Of a stretch of DNA of 64,000 bases, positions 21,740-33,306 are shown in pieces (position 1 is the first letter of the stretch; each line of letters begins with the position of its first letter). Under the pieces are notes generated by a model. That model saw only the letters and a program-made list of their open reading frames with translations. It searched no databases and was not told the origin of the DNA. The translations under genes and the position numbers were made by a program. The stretch spans positions 6,076,001-6,140,000 of the forward strand of contig JANFAH010000002.1 in the NCBI GenBank assembly GCA_024663395.1, read 5' to 3'. This DNA comes from Pisolithus tinctorius (lineage: Eukaryota; Basidiomycota; Agaricomycetes; Boletales; Pisolithaceae).

Positions 21740-24700
21740 CACCTACCTACAACTACCACAAGGTAGACTGGAAGAAGTTCAACAAGGTGCTGAAAACTGA
21801 ACTTTCCAAAATTGGTCCCCCTTTGGAGATAGCCAATGAGCAGGAGTCCCAAAGGAATGCATGAGGAATTGAGACAGCACTACAAACAGTGCTGGAGAAA
21901 GAAGTACCAAGATCCTGCCCCCACCTGCATATGAAGCAATGGTGGATGAAGGAGTTAATGGCCCTGCACAGGGGCCTTAAAATGCTAAGTAAAGCTGCGT
22001 TCACATTCCATGCAATCTGTGATCATGACAGCCACAGGTTATGCAAGGAAAAGGCAAAGGAGTATGACAAAGCCATACAGGAAGCAAAGAAAACCCACTG
22101 GAGGGACTGGCTCAAGGAGGTGGGCAGCGAAGATCTCTGGAAAGTTAATGGATATATCTCCAGATCATATGGTGACAGTAGCAAAACCAGGATACCCACC
22201 CTCAGGAAGACCAACAAAGATGGCACCACAACCACAGCTGGTTCTAACAAGGACAAAAGTCAATTGTTCGCAAAAGCACTCTTCCCACCACCACCAGCAT
22301 GCTCATCAGTACCACAAGACTATGAGTACCCACACCCAGTGGAACATTGGACCCCAATCACGAAGGACCAATTAGCACACACCATCAAAAGCCTAAGCCC
22401 TTACAAGGCACCAGGGCCAGATGGTATAGCCAATATTGTATTCCAAAAATCTCCAACACTTTCAGCATACTTATTGCATCTATTTAATGCAGTGTTTATC
22501 TTTTGCACCTACTATGAACCCTGGAGAGAGTCCACCATGGTTATCCTTTGAAAGCCAGGCAAACCAGACTACACAACCCTGAAAGCTTACAGACCAATTG
22601 TACTGCTCAACACCATGGTGAAGTTACTTTTGGCAATCATAGCAGCATGCACCTTGTACATACTAGAAGAACATCAACTCCTCCTGGCCACACACTTTGG
22701 TGGCAGGCCAGGCAGATCGACCAAAGACTTGCTACTACTACTCAAAACCATGGTATGACACACATGGTGCCAAAAACAAGTAGTATCTGTGCTATTCCTA
22801 GACATCAAAGGAGCATTCCCAAATGTGGTCATGGACCAACTGCTCCACAACATGAGAAAAAGATGTCTCCCCATTGAAATAGTATGCTTCACCAAATGAC
22901 TACTAACAAACAGGAAAACAAAACTCCATTTTGACAACTACAAATCTGAATGGTTCGCCATCAAGAACAGCATCAGTCAAGGAGATCTGCTGTCAATGAT
23001 ATTATATGTTATTTACAGCTCAGACTTAGTAAACATCACCAAAGGTAAAAAGGAACTAATGCTCGGGTTCATAGATGACATGGCACTCATTGCCATAGGC
23101 AAAACATTCAATGAAACCCATACCACTTTACTGAACATGATGGAAAGGGAAGACGGAGGATATGATTGGTCTTGCAAACACAACTCAAAGTTTGAAATGA
23201 GTAGATTTGTGCTGATGGACTTCATGCTCAACAGATCCAAACCAAAACCCCCATTGATGCTAAGAGGCACTGAAATCATTGCAGTACCTACTCACAAATT
23301 CCTAGGTGTCATTCTCAACCAAGAATTAAGATGGAAAACACATGCAGTGCAAGCACTAGCAAAAGGAACCAAGCAAGTGCTCCTCTTAAGAAGGATATCC
23401 ATGATATCATGGGGTGTACCCACAAAGTTAATGTGACAATTATACTAGACAGTAGTCATTCCCAAGATAATGTACACAGCCCCAGTGCGGCTCCAACCTG
23501 CCTACTCTGGCAACCACATGACCAAAACTAGAGGCTTGAAAGGCATAGTGAGGCATGTACTAATGATACAAAGAATAGCAGCCATAGCAGCCATGGGTGC
23601 CATGAAAACCACCCCCACTGATGCCCTGTTGGCACATGCTCAAATCCCACCAGCACCAGTGCTCATTCAGAAAACTCTATACAATGCCTCACTCCGACTC
23701 TCCTCATTACCTGGTAAACACCCACTCCACACACTTGTCACCAAAATCACCAAAACAAATGTCAAATGACATAGATCATCCATACACTGACTCATGCACA
23801 ACCTAAAAATCAACCCACAACACACTGAAATGATCCACCCATGTCCAACCCCTCCTCATGCCCCCCTGTCACACTCCATTGTCATAGCCCCAAACAAGAA
23901 AGAGGCAGTCATAGATTTTGCTGAACTCAAGGAACACACATTAATCTTCACAGACAGATCAAGCACAGCAGATGGAGTAGGTGCTGCTGCGGTCCTCTAC
24001 TTGGACTACCAACACATCACTACACTGAGATACCATTTAGGGAACATGTCACAACACATGGTATTTGAGGCCAAGGCAGTGGCTCTATTAATGGCTACAC
24101 ACCTACTAAACACCAGGATGGAAGTCACATACCCGGCTACAATACTAGGTGATAACCAAGCAGTAATAAGATCGAGTGATCAGCCATCAGCAAGGCCAGG
24201 CCACTATCTACTGATGCATGCCAGGTCTACAATCATCAAAGCCCTCAATGAAGAACGACTATTAAGAAAAAACATAACAATATGATGGATAGTGGGTCAC
24301 ATGGAAGTGGAAGGTAATGAGCTAGCAGATAGGGAGGCAAAGATAGTGGCAACGAGAGCAGAGTTGGCCAGCCCCCCAGAAGACTTACCCCCACTACTAA
24401 GGAAACAACTACCAATCAGCATATCTGCCCTCAAACAATCCCACAACACAAAACTAAAGACCCTATGGGCCAAGATCTGGAGAAACTCCCCCTGGTACAA
24501 CAGAATATCCACCATAGACCCCCAGCTCATAAATGCCTCATTCATGAAACTCACTGCCTTTCTACCCAAGAAGCAAACCAGCTGATACATCCAACTATGC
24601 ACCAGACACATCCCCCTGAACAAACACCTTCACTGTATAGGATGCAGTGACACACCGATGCACCTGCAATGCAGTGGAACCAGCCAAGAGGATGTTTGTC

Positions 24701-25508
24701 ACTACCTATTCCCATGTCCTGGATATGTAAGAGAACAACATGTACTACAAAGAACACTAGGAAGGGGTGCTACCTCCGTCATGTACCTTCTCACCAACCT
24801 GAAAGCCCAACCACACCTCCTCAAATACATCTCAGCCACCAAATGGTTGCAATGCACACTGGGTGAGATTCTTAAACAACTCTAATGTAGAATAATGCAA
24901 TGCACAGATAAGAAAACAAATGAGAGCGGTAGGCAAAGGAGGCAATCGCCCCAGGACACAATCACCTGTCAAGCTAAACAGAAGAACTATCTATGCTCTT
25001 CCCCACCACCAAGCTCATCCAACAATCATGTCCTGCCCCCCCCCCCTGCTTGCCCAACTCACTCACATCAAGACTAAACCACACCACACCCCAAAACCCA
25101 CATACCCACAACATACCTGCACAACCAGTTCCCATGTCCTGCAAATACCACACCCTCACACACTGCATAACCACTCAAGACAGACCCACACACCCAGACA
25201 AAGAAGAACTCATTATGCCCCAAAAACTGGCCAGTCTATTGACTGCTGGACCAATGTAGATAGAGTTAAAATGGCTAGCAAATGTACTAAACCACCCTCA
25301 CTGCAAAAGGTGGAGTGTCTAAAATGGCTGGCAGGAATGGCAGACTGATGGGGGGCCAATGGCCTTGCCATCAGGGCATTCACTTGCTGGTAGGAGTGGT
25401 AGGCCACAGGGGGCCAAGCCAGACCATCAAACTATGCTAGAATAGTGCAACATAAGGTAGAACCACCTTCACACACTTAAATTCAGATTTAAAAAAAGAA
25501 GAAAAAAA
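21740..25508 (+). mobile_element. 5'-truncated non-LTR retrotransposon (LINE, RNaseH-bearing)
   Basis: Inserted in GypA with an 11-bp target duplication ACAGATTGTAG (21729-21739 and 25509-25519) and an A-rich 3' tail (AAAAAAAGAAGAAAAAAAA, 25490-25508). Removing it rejoins the GypA protease to its linker (LTHYN followed by LLIDWVLGS). Starts after the expected endonuclease domain, so it is 5' truncated. Order: linker, RT, RNaseH, C-terminal Cys/His motif, 3' UTR of about 600 bp with C-rich runs. The RNaseH domain fits I/Tad-type clades. Confidence 0.92.
21745..24885 (+). pseudogene. LINE ORF2: RT, RNaseH and Cys-rich C-terminus, with many TGA stops
   Basis: RT motifs include SPYKAPGPDGIANIVFQ (22400s), AYRPIVLLNTMVKLL, FGGRPGRSTKDLLLLL, SVLFLDIKGAFPNV, SISQGDLLSMILYVIYSSDL and LGFIDDMALIAIG (FIDD for the usual YVDD). 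RNaseH: LIFTDRSSTADGVGAA, FEAKAVAL, LGDNQAVIRS, GNELADREAK. C-terminus: CIGCSDTPMHLQC...CHYLFPCPGY. In-frame TGA codons interrupt at about 22549, 22756, 22898, 23434, 23767, 24283 and 24583; several sit where the family has Arg (VIL-R-KPGKPDY, NITI-R-WI), pointing to CGA changes. Confidence 0.88.
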
Positions 25509-25519
25509 ACAGATTGTAG

Positions 25520-27080
25520 TGGGTGAGCCAGTCATGTCTGAGGACTATCTTACACTCAGAATCCAATGGGGCTAGATACAGGGTTACTGGGGTGACATTG
25601 CCAGATGCAAAGCAGATATTGACATCTACTGCTTGGGTTATAGTAAAGGTGGACATTCCATCAAAGAGCTGGCATTGGATTGGTGAGACTGAGTAAAGGG
25701 TAAAGGAATGTTGATTAGCAAATTGATTATCTATAAAACAATGAGTGGAACTGGAGTCCACTAAAGTATGAAACTGAGGTAGTTCATGATTTTCTAATGT
25801 GACATAGGGGGTTAATGACTTCAGACTGGAAAGAGCAGATGCATTGAGTCTAGCCTCCAAGTTTGCTCAACTGGAGTCAACACAGCTCCCAGATTGTGCA
25901 GAGTCCTGAGAGCTGCTACCTATTTTTTTGTCTTGGGGGTAGAACCTGAGCCTGAGGCTGGTGCAGCCTTGGTGGCTGAGGGACAAGCCTTGGCCTTTCC
26001 AGTCTTCTTGGGGCACTTCTCAGTGAAGTAGCCAGGGCCTCTGCAGAACATGCAGAGGTTGCCCTCAATGCAATGCTTGCATTATTCTGGGGTGAGCTTC
26101 CCATCGTTCCTGAGTTTGCTAGGCTTGGGCTTAGATGAGTTGCTGTTATTGCTCAGCTTTGATGAAGCCAGCTTGGACTGGGTAGAAACAGTATTGTTGC
26201 TGCTGGTCTTGGGCTTCTCTTGACCAGTCTTGGCTTTATTGTTGTTGCCAGAGCCTCCAGACTTATTGTTGCTGGAGTTGGACAAGCCTTGGTGCTTACT
26301 TGCCCTTTGGACTTCTTCCTTGCACTCCCAATAGCACACATCTATTTCCTGGGCAGGATGGCGTAGCTTGTGTAGAGTCCAGGGTTTGCCAACATGACAG
26401 ACTTTGTCCTTAATCCAGTCTGGGAGTCCAGAGTAAAAGTGGTGGCACAGCGCACTGTCACTGTAGCCTCAGACTTGCAAGGCAAGCTGATTGAAGTCCA
26501 CTACATATTTGTTGATGCACTGACTATCTTTGATATGTAAGTGGTCAAGCTGGCTCTTGGCATCAGTAACCAGATCATGGGGGCCAAAGGGAGTTTGTAA
26601 CTCTAGGACAAACTCCTTCCAGGAGTCCATCCAGAGGGGCTGATCATTGGGGTCATTGAGTCTGAGCAAGTCTGGCTTGAACCATTCAAGAGCCATGCCC
26701 TTGAGGTAAGACTACATGAAGATGACTTTGGTGTGGTTGGTCCTGAAAGCCCAAGGCCAGTCTTGGAAATTCAGCTTGCACTGAATGAAGAAGGCACAAA
26801 GTTTCTTGGGGTCAGTGGCATCAAAGGTATTGGGCTCACACAGCTTAGTCCTGCTCAAGGACTTGGGGCTAGTGCAGGTGTTGCAAGCCAATAGTTTGAT
26901 GGCCTTTGTGAGACTGTCGAAGACTGCCACTGCAGGTTCAGTGTCCAGATCTGGGAAGTCCAGTTTGTCCTCCAGATCATTCTCATCTGGATTATCATCA
27001 CAGGCCCATCATCACCAGGCCCATTGCTGGGGTCATTGTCATCAGGGTTGTTATCATCATCATCACCTGGTCCATCATTG
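25520..27080 (-). pseudogene. GypA gag (C-terminal two thirds) and protease
   Basis: Gag core between 26930 and 26469 (DPKKLCAFFIQCKLNFQDWPWAF, FKPDLLRLNDPNDQPLWMDSW...ELQTPFGPHD), then WECKEEVQRASKHQG, a zinc knuckle at about 26060 reading CMFCRGPGYFTEKC where the His is Tyr, and a retroviral-type protease at 25860-25520 with LVDSSSTHCFID (DSS for DSG). The loss of the knuckle His and of the protease Gly fits C-to-T decay. Right end is cut by BL-a; the missing Gag N-terminus is at 33868-34088. Several frame breaks. Confidence 0.85.
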
Positions 27081-27084
27081 CCAG

Positions 27085-28946
27085 TGTGAGTCAAAGTGTG
27101 GAAAGCTGGTATAAACCAAACAAATCCAACACCAAAGACAAATAAAGTGCAAGTGGTGGTGTGCCTCTGCAGAACCTGGAGTGCAGAAAAACCTAAATGT
27201 GTGGGGGAATTTCAATGGCAGGTGCTCCTAGTGCAAGTCATCAACGAGTTATGCAGGAGTAGATGAATGGATGATGACCAAGGAGGGGATGCTGAACAGA
27301 GTGAAGGTGTTCAGCTGAAAGGACTTCTGGAGTGATGGACTTTGATACAATGTGCTCCTGGCACAAGTCATTGATGAGTTATGCAGGAGTGGAACAATGA
27401 TTAAGTGAAAGGTTGCTGACTAAGTGTGGATGGAGCTTCAGATAATGAATGATGGTAGATAGACCCCTTCATGGAGCCTCAACTACCAATGATACAAATG
27501 AAGACAGATAGACTCTTCTGAATGAGCCTCAACTGTCAATGATGAGATATGCTGAGCTGAGCTGAACTGACTGCTGAGTGAATGGCTTCTGATTGCTGTT
27601 GGGTAGCTAAGTACATGGGGGTTTATATACTGTGGGGGGAGCACAGTTTGTGACAAACAAGGCACAAACACTTGGTAAGTAATGAGTAAGGACTGAGTAA
27701 TCATGATGAGTAAGCAAGAAATGAAAAGTAAGCAAGCAAAGAAGATTGGTAAGTATTGGCAATAAACGAGTCAAGGATAGTCAAAATATCACAGAATGAG
27801 TCAAATGGAGTCAGAAACTGAGTAAGCACACTGATATCACATTAGGGGGTGGCGATGCAAGTCAGATCTCGGTGGAGACATCTCTAGATCCAAAGATGGC
27901 ATGACAGATGGATGGTGTTTCCAGATAGGGAAGTATTAATTCCAGAATTGAAGGGCATGGGTCAGGCATCAAAGGGGGCTAGGGTGTTGGGGGTCTGTGG
28001 GGCAATGGGAGCATATGTGATCACATCCCCCACTCTTTCATCCTCTCAGCAAAGTTAACAAAAACTTCATGAATGGGGCTCTGATGAAGGAGGAGAAGGG
28101 GGGATGTCTTCTGCTGGATCTTGCAGTAAGAAGGCAAGATGCACATCATACTCATCATAGATGTGATCAGGGAGGCTGGAGAACAGTAGATTATACTGCA
28201 GCTGTTGCAATGTGGGAAGAATGATGGATGAGACTGGAATAAAGATGGTGCAGGGAGCAGGGAGGAATGATCCATATGCTTCATCAAGAGGGGAGACTGA
28301 AACGACCACATAAGACCTTTCTAACCAAGTGACAGACCTGAGGCAACCAAAGAACATCCTTCTGGAAGTCATACTGACAAGGAGAACACGCTGACCAAGC
28401 TGCATGGGACAAGATGGGGCTGACAACGATGGGATGAACCAGGGGGCTTCAGGATGGAAGCTGGTGGGAACACCTGGCAGATATATGTAGCCATTGTCTC
28501 TGGCAAATGAGACAAGCGAGATGATTGACGAAGAGGCAGCCATGAGTGATGGACTTCGTGAAATGAGTGTCTGATGGATGGAGTGCTGTAGAAACATGTA
28601 GGGTGCAAGGATCCTCTCCAAATTTGGAAGGAAGAATCATGGGGCTGAGCACTTTAAGTGAGTGTGCGAACCGAGTCAATATCTTTGGAAATGGCAGAGA
28701 CATGACAAAAACCAGAATGCCATACATGGGCACTAAAAACTTTTAATGTGTGCTTAACTCACTTCCTCTTTTCTCTTTAGCACTGATGACTTGATCTTGT
28801 GCAAAGGATGACTGTTCACATCCAACAGTCTTTCTACACATGAGGCCTTTAGTCTTCATCTGCATGCATGGGCATTGTGCACAACTCATCAATGAGTTAG
28901 GCCGAGTCAGCTGTAACCATGTCCACAACACCTTTGGTGTGTGACA
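27085..28946 (-). mobile_element. BL-a: 1.86-kb LTR-like repeat, inverted partner of BL-b
   Basis: Minus orientation, TGTCACACACCAAAGG at 28946 to ...TTTGACTCACA at 27085. Left flank CCAG (27081-27084) and right flank CCGG (28947-28950). Left flank is GypA gag, right flank is a half of a GypB LTR; the two continuations lie at BL-b. A TATATAAACCCCC promoter motif (minus, near 27625) lies about 540 bp from the 3' end, a U3-R-U5-like layout. Contains the conserved 158-codon frame at 28067-28543. Confidence 0.85.
28067..28543 (-). CDS. Conserved BL-repeat ORF (158 aa), copy a
   Basis: Frame MAASSSIISLVSFARDNGYI... to ...DIPPSPPSSEPHS. The same frame is open in copies b and c with mostly conservative changes and is shifted in copy d. 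Hydrophobic, aromatic-rich middle (SYVVVSVSPLDEAYGSFLPA) and an acidic, Pro-rich end (LLQDPAEDIPP). I do not recognise a domain. It lies in the 5' two thirds of the repeat, on the same strand as the presumed LTR transcription, and has an upstream in-frame extension without ATG. Confidence 0.45.
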   Translation of the reverse strand: MAASSSIISLVSFARDNGYIYLPGVPTSFHPEAPWFIPSLSAPSCPMQLGQRVLLVSMTSRRMFFGCLRSVTWLERSYVVVSVSPLDEAYGSFLPAPCTIFIPVSSIILPTLQQLQYNLLFSSLPDHIYDEYDVHLAFLLQDPAEDIPPSPPSSEPHS

Positions 28947-29328
28947 CCGGTTCCCAGTAATCCCTTGTTCATAGTCTTTGCTTGATAAGATTCTTTGTAA
29001 CATTACTTACCAATATGTTTACCAATCATCACTGTACTGGTGCAGACCAGTCTCTGGTGCTATGTTACACTTAGGTTACTTCTAGTATTTAAGCTGTAGG
29101 CTATTCTGTTTAGCCTCAGTCTGAAATCAATCTAGTTCTCGTCTTAACCCAGTCTCCCTGACTCTCTGTCTTCTGCTCCTCAACTGGACTATGACCCACA
29201 CAAGGGAATAGTGCTACACCTACAGTTTCTAAGTCCAATAGTCCAAACCCTTTGATATCTCGTATTACCCTCTGACCTCCGACCAGACTCCAGACTGGCC
29301 TTGGACTGGTAAAGACCTGGACTTAACA
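28947..29328 (+). repeat. GypB 3' LTR, distal half (inverted)
   Basis: Runs CCGGTTCCCAGTAATCCC... to ...ACCTGGACTTAACA, the reverse complement of 56936-57315 of the GypB 5' LTR. Cut at the CCGG where BL inserted. Followed by AATAG (29329-29333), the GypB target duplication, which is the reverse complement of CTATT at 57516-57520. Confidence 0.88.
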
Positions 29329-30119
29329 AATAGGGCCTTAATGGGCCTTTCTCCACACCTGCTTGGAGATTCTCCACACTTGCTTGGAGATTCCCCACAC
29401 CTGCTTGGAGATTCTCCCAACTCACTTGGAGATTCTCCACACTTGCTTGGAGATTCCCCATACCTGTTTGGAGAATCACCCAACCCATTTGGTAAAAGCC
29501 TCATTTGGGTCCTTTTTGGTATGGGGAAAGTCCCATGGAGACCCTATTTCAGCCAGAGAAAGCACCATTTGGTGTGGAGAAAGTCCCATGGAGGCCCTAT
29601 TTCAGCTGGAGAAAGCACCATTTGGGTCTTTTTTTTGCATGGAGAAAGGCCCATTAAGGCCCTATTTCAGCTGGAGAAACTCTCATTCTGGTCTATTTTT
29701 GCATGGAGAAAATCCCATGGAGGTCCTATTTCAGCTGGAGAAACCCCCATTTGGGTCCTTTTTGGCATGGAGAATGTCCAATGGAGGTCCTATTTCAGCT
29801 GGGGAAATCCTCATTTGGGTCCTTATTGGCATGGAGAAAGTCCAATGGAGACCCTATTTCAGCTGGAGAAAGGCCCATATGGACCCCAGTCACTCTGACA
29901 TATTTGGGGAAACATATATTAATTGTGGAGAAATCCATTTCTCCAGCACTATCCCAGGAGAAATCCAAAGGGGGCCTGGAGAATCCCCAGGCATGGTGCT
30001 GGAGAAAAAACTTTCCCCACCAGTGGTTGGGGATACTCGACCTGTCAAGACCTCATAGGTATATACATCTGTAGAAATATGTAGACCTAATAGGTCTCCA
30101 AAGGTGGTTGACTGAAGTG
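29329..30119. mobile_element. hAT-like non-autonomous DNA transposon, part 1 (split by GypB and the inversion)
   Basis: Ends ...GGTTGACTGAAGTG at 30119, followed by CTCTGCTG (30120-30127). Part 2 (57516-57943) ends with the same terminal sequence followed by CAGCAGAG, so after undoing the inversion the element has terminal inverted repeats of more than 40 bp and an 8-bp target duplication, as in hAT (or KDZ) transposons. Internally 29340-29480 has about seven 24-bp units CTTGGAGATTCTCCACACYTG, and 29495-29890 has about six 60-70-bp units with TCCCATGGAGGYCCTATTTCAG. No transposase. Confidence 0.75.
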
Positions 30120-32146
30120 CTCTGCTGCCAACATTGCAGCACTCTTTTTCAAAAGGGTCTAACTCCTGTTTCAGGTTGTATGACAAGATTATATCCGACT
30201 GAGGTCCCCAGTTCACCTCCACATTCACACAAGAACTTGCCTCCCTTCTTGGATATTCTCTTGCCTTGTCAACAGCATATCACCCTCAAACTGATGGAGA
30301 AACTGAATGCATAAACCAAGAAGTAGAGACTTATCTCCACATCTTCTGTCAAAACAACCCCACTTTGTGGGTGGACAATCTCCCTATGGCAGAATTCACA
30401 CATAATCACCATCCCCATTCTGTCATGCATCAGTCACCATTCTACCTCATGTACAGGTGTGAACCAAAGCCACTTCCATCCCTGATCACAGAAACCCACC
30501 TTCCTGCTGCTGAGTCTAGACTTGAGGAACTCTGCAAGGCTAGAGAAGAAGCCCTTGCAGCACATGATCTAGCCCAAAAGACTATGAAAGACTGCTCACC
30601 ATGACCCTTCACCCTATTCCAAAAAGGTGATAAGGTTTGGCTAGAAGCATGGAACCTAAAATGTTCCTATGAAAATAGAAAACTTGCCCTGAAATGCGAA
30701 GGACCCTTTACCATCTCCAATGTCCTATCTCCAATCATGTACTGCCTCATGATTCCTACATGCTGGAAGATCCACAACATCTTCCATGCTTCCCTCTTAT
30801 CTCCCTATCATGAAAATGATGTTCACAGACCAAACTTCCCAGCTCCACCACCTGACCTTGTCAATGAGGAAGAAGAATATGAAGTCAAGGTGATAGTCAG
30901 CCATAAAAGGTCTGGCCATGGACACACCTTTTTAATCAAGTGGAAGGGTTACCCTTCTTCTGAAAACTTGTGGCAAAAAGAAATGCACCTTGAACATGTG
31001 GATGATATGCTCTCCACATATAAGAAATGCTTCCCCAAAGACTTCCCTCTTCAGAAAACACCCACTCAATGCTCTACTTGCACTGTCAGAAATATCACTC
31101 TAGAAATGCCTCCTTGCTGTTACACCTACCCCCATGAACTGTCCCATCATCACACCCCATTCACTCGTCAACAATGACAACCTGCTAGTGATCAGATGAT
31201 CACCTCTTACCAACTTTTTATCACTGACCCTGCTGTCATCAGCACCATCTATCACAAGGTCGATGAAAACTCCCCTCTTGACTTGGTGTATCACACTACC
31301 ATCCAAGCCCTTCAGCTTGAAGAACTGTCCCAATACATTAACCAACAAAACTCTCTTCTATCCCCTGCATGCACTATCCTGAATGAAATTGCCCTCCAGC
31401 AGGTCCCCCTGCTTCTTAAACTCTTTGATGTTCTTGGAGGCACAGACCTCATTTATAATGTCCATCAATATCCTATGTTAATCGCACCCCCTCCTCCTGG
31501 GTTTTGAAGACCCTCAATTGCAACCCCTCCCCTGCTTTCCTCTGTGTCTTCTTTCCCTCTGGCATCATCACTGTTGTCATCCTCCCATTCATCTTGCTCT
31601 CTCAGAAGAGCTGATAGACCCCATGCCTGATGTTTGTCAGGCCCCAACCCTCAACCCTGCGAGTCTCATGACTCTCCATCTGAAATTGATCCTGAGACCA
31701 CCTTTGGCATCTCTAGAGTGGAGCTTGATTATACCTTGATGTCACTGAAACTCTCGCTCAGTTACCACCATCCCCTGTGCTGAACACACTAACAGGGTTT
31801 GACCAACCTCTTACTATGTCCAATCCATGCTATCATCAAGCATGCTATGTCTGTCACTGACTGGGACATATTTGTGTAAACTGCGGACTCTATGAATGTC
31901 TTCTTTGTCACACCACTCACACTGGGCATACACAAGCCCAGTGTCCATCTATACACCCTCGCCAACTGTTACAGGAAAGAATTGCTACCCCCACCTTGGT
32001 GGATGATTGTACCCTTGTCAGGAGTGAGGATAATGATTTGTATGACAATGATTTTGACTTTGATGACTCTGCCATCAGCAATATGACCAGAGAGCCTTAT
32101 GGAGAATAGTTGAAGTCAGGGACTTCAATGCTTAGAAAGGGGGTAA
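30120..32146 (+). pseudogene. GypD pol C-terminal part: integrase end, chromodomain, extra CCHC-like module (inverted)
   Basis: Integrase tail with STAYHPQTDGETECINQEVETY near 30265-30330 (here LPCQQHITLKLME in one frame owing to a shift), FTHNHHPHSVMHQSPFYL, then GDKVWLEAWNLKC, NIFHASLLSPYHENDVHRPNFP, a chromodomain YEVKVIVSHKRSGHGHTFLIKWKGYPSSENLW (30880-30980), and an extra C-terminal region of about 320 codons that includes CVNCGLYECLLCHTTHTGHTQAQC near 31873. Ends with EPYGE and TAG near 32109, then a polypurine tract AGAAAGGGGGTAA (32133-32145). Interrupted by stops and frameshifts. Its N-terminal continuation is at 57944 on the minus strand. Confidence 0.82.
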
Positions 32147-32595
32147 TGTTATGTTTCACCCCTGTCTGTTCCTTTTGTTGAATGTTTACCTTGTGTTTGT
32201 TCCATTGAACACCTTTCCTTTTTGAGCTGTCTTCTCCCTGATCCAACAGCTCCTTATTTCCACCACTAGCATTACAATCTCTTTACATGCTTAGGACATG
32301 TGCCACTATTGTTCAACCAATAGCATAGATACCTCATTACATGCAGACACCTCATGGTTCATTTCCTTGTAGTATTTAGCCTGCTGGCTTTAGTCCTGGA
32401 ACTCCAGACTTGAGCTGCTCAATCATATGCAGTTGTCCTCAGAACTTTGCCTTTAGTGTCCCTAACTCAGACTACTCTTACTGGTGTTGCTTAAATCCTT
32501 CGTCATTTACAAAGGTTACTGCAGCCATTGCTCAGTAGAAACCCATTGTCTGCAATTGAGCTCTCCCTGCATCTTGAGTTCAGTCGAGTGTAACA
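32147..32595 (+). repeat. GypD 3' LTR (449 bp, inverted)
   Basis: TGTTATGTTTCACC...GAGTGTAACA with 5-bp inverted tips TGTTA/TAACA. The following TCTGT (32596-32600) is the reverse complement of ACAGA (63287-63291) beside the GypD 5' LTR, the pair expected for one insertion after an inversion. Confidence 0.88.
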
Positions 32596-32844
32596 TCTGT
32601 CAGAGTTACCTCCAACTTTCTGTCTGGTCTCTACCTCTGAATATGAGGGCTGAGATCATGCAAGGGGGTTGCACACAAGCTAAACCTGACACCCTCACTC
32701 CACTCTGCCTTTACCTTGGCAGACTTCATTCCTGCCAACACTCCATCAGTCAGAGTTCATTTCTTCTGTGTCAGACTTGCTTCCATACCTCTCCCCAGAC
32801 TTTGTCTAGCATTGGAGTTGGTTAGAGTAGGCCTGGACTTGACA
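32596..32844 (+). repeat. GypE LTR, fragment (inverted)
   Basis: TCTGTCAGAGTTACCTCC...GGCCTGGACTTGACA, matching the last ~250 bp of the solo GypE LTR at 14524-15262. It is the other half of the LTR at 63287-63777, separated by the GypD insertion. Confidence 0.85.
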
Positions 32845-33055
32845 ATTACTCCACTCAGCATCCCTCACCCTCTCATCATTCATTCATCTTCTCCTGTGTA
32901 ACTTGTTGATGACTTGTGCCAGGAGCACTCCACTTGAAGTTCCCCCCCACATTAGATTTTTCTGCCCTCCAGTTCTGCAGAGGTAAACCACCACTCACTT
33001 TTTTGTTGTCTTTGGTGTTGTCTTTGGTTGGTTTTCACCACCTTTCCACACTTTG
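32845..33055 (+). repeat. BL-e: 3' fragment of a BL repeat
   Basis: Matches the last ~200 bp of BL-b (CTTGTTGATGACTTGTGCCAGG; ...GCAGAGGTAAACCACCACTCACT; ...TTTCCACACTTTG) and lacks the final ACTCACA. It lies between the GypE and GypF LTR fragments. Confidence 0.75.
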
Positions 33056-33306
33056 TGTCATGACCATGACATTGGCATAAGCCCCTAACATCTACTCCAC
33101 CCTCTTCCACACCCTGGGAACCTTTCTCTGCCCTCTTCCAACACATTCCTGCACTCCTCCAACCCTTCTATCACATCTCCACACCTCTCTGATGTCCCCT
33201 GTCTGTATTCTGACCAACTCCACCCATCTCCACTCTCAGGCCAGTCACATGAAGGCCAGACCTTCACCTGTGCCTCCTCCAAGACCTTGGTCAGCTTGTC
33301 GGGATG
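33056..33306 (+). repeat. GypF LTR, distal part (inverted)
   Basis: Starts TGTCATGACCATGACATTGG and ends at GGATG (33302-33306), the reverse complement of the CATCC next to the GypA 3' LTR. Joined after un-inversion to 16207-16677. C- and T-rich, non-coding. Confidence 0.6.

Larger units (their letters stand above)
16678..27084 (-). mobile_element. GypA: Ty3/Gypsy chromovirus, main part (with nested LINE)
   Basis: Minus-strand element: 3' LTR 16678-17199, polypurine tract, antisense Zn2Cys6 gene, pol (chromodomain back to protease) and gag up to 27080. Its gag start and 5' LTR are not here but at 33307-34088 in opposite orientation, moved by the inversion. Target duplication CATCC (16673-16677) pairs with GGATG (33302-33306). 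A LINE splits the protease/RT region at 21740-25508. CpG is almost absent and pol carries many stops. Confidence 0.88.

Noticed and set aside
25913..26341. Gln/Ser/Asn-rich frames as a host gene
   Set aside because: They fall in the GypA Gag C-terminal linker next to its zinc knuckle.
27085..28946. BL as a DNA transposon with terminal inverted repeats CAGTG...CACTG
   Set aside because: The outer CAG/CTG bases belong to the decayed CCGG target duplication; the true ends are TGT...ACA and inner similarity of the ends is weak, so LTR-like is preferred.
29340..29480. CRISPR-like array from the regular GGAGATTCTCC units
   Set aside because: Units are tandem without unique spacers, lie inside a transposon, and the genome is eukaryotic.
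29341..30074. Long repetitive frames (SPHLLGDSPHLLGDSP..., HGGPISAGE...) as a repeat protein
   Set aside because: They follow the minisatellite in all frames and are broken at the element end; the tract is non-coding transposon interior.
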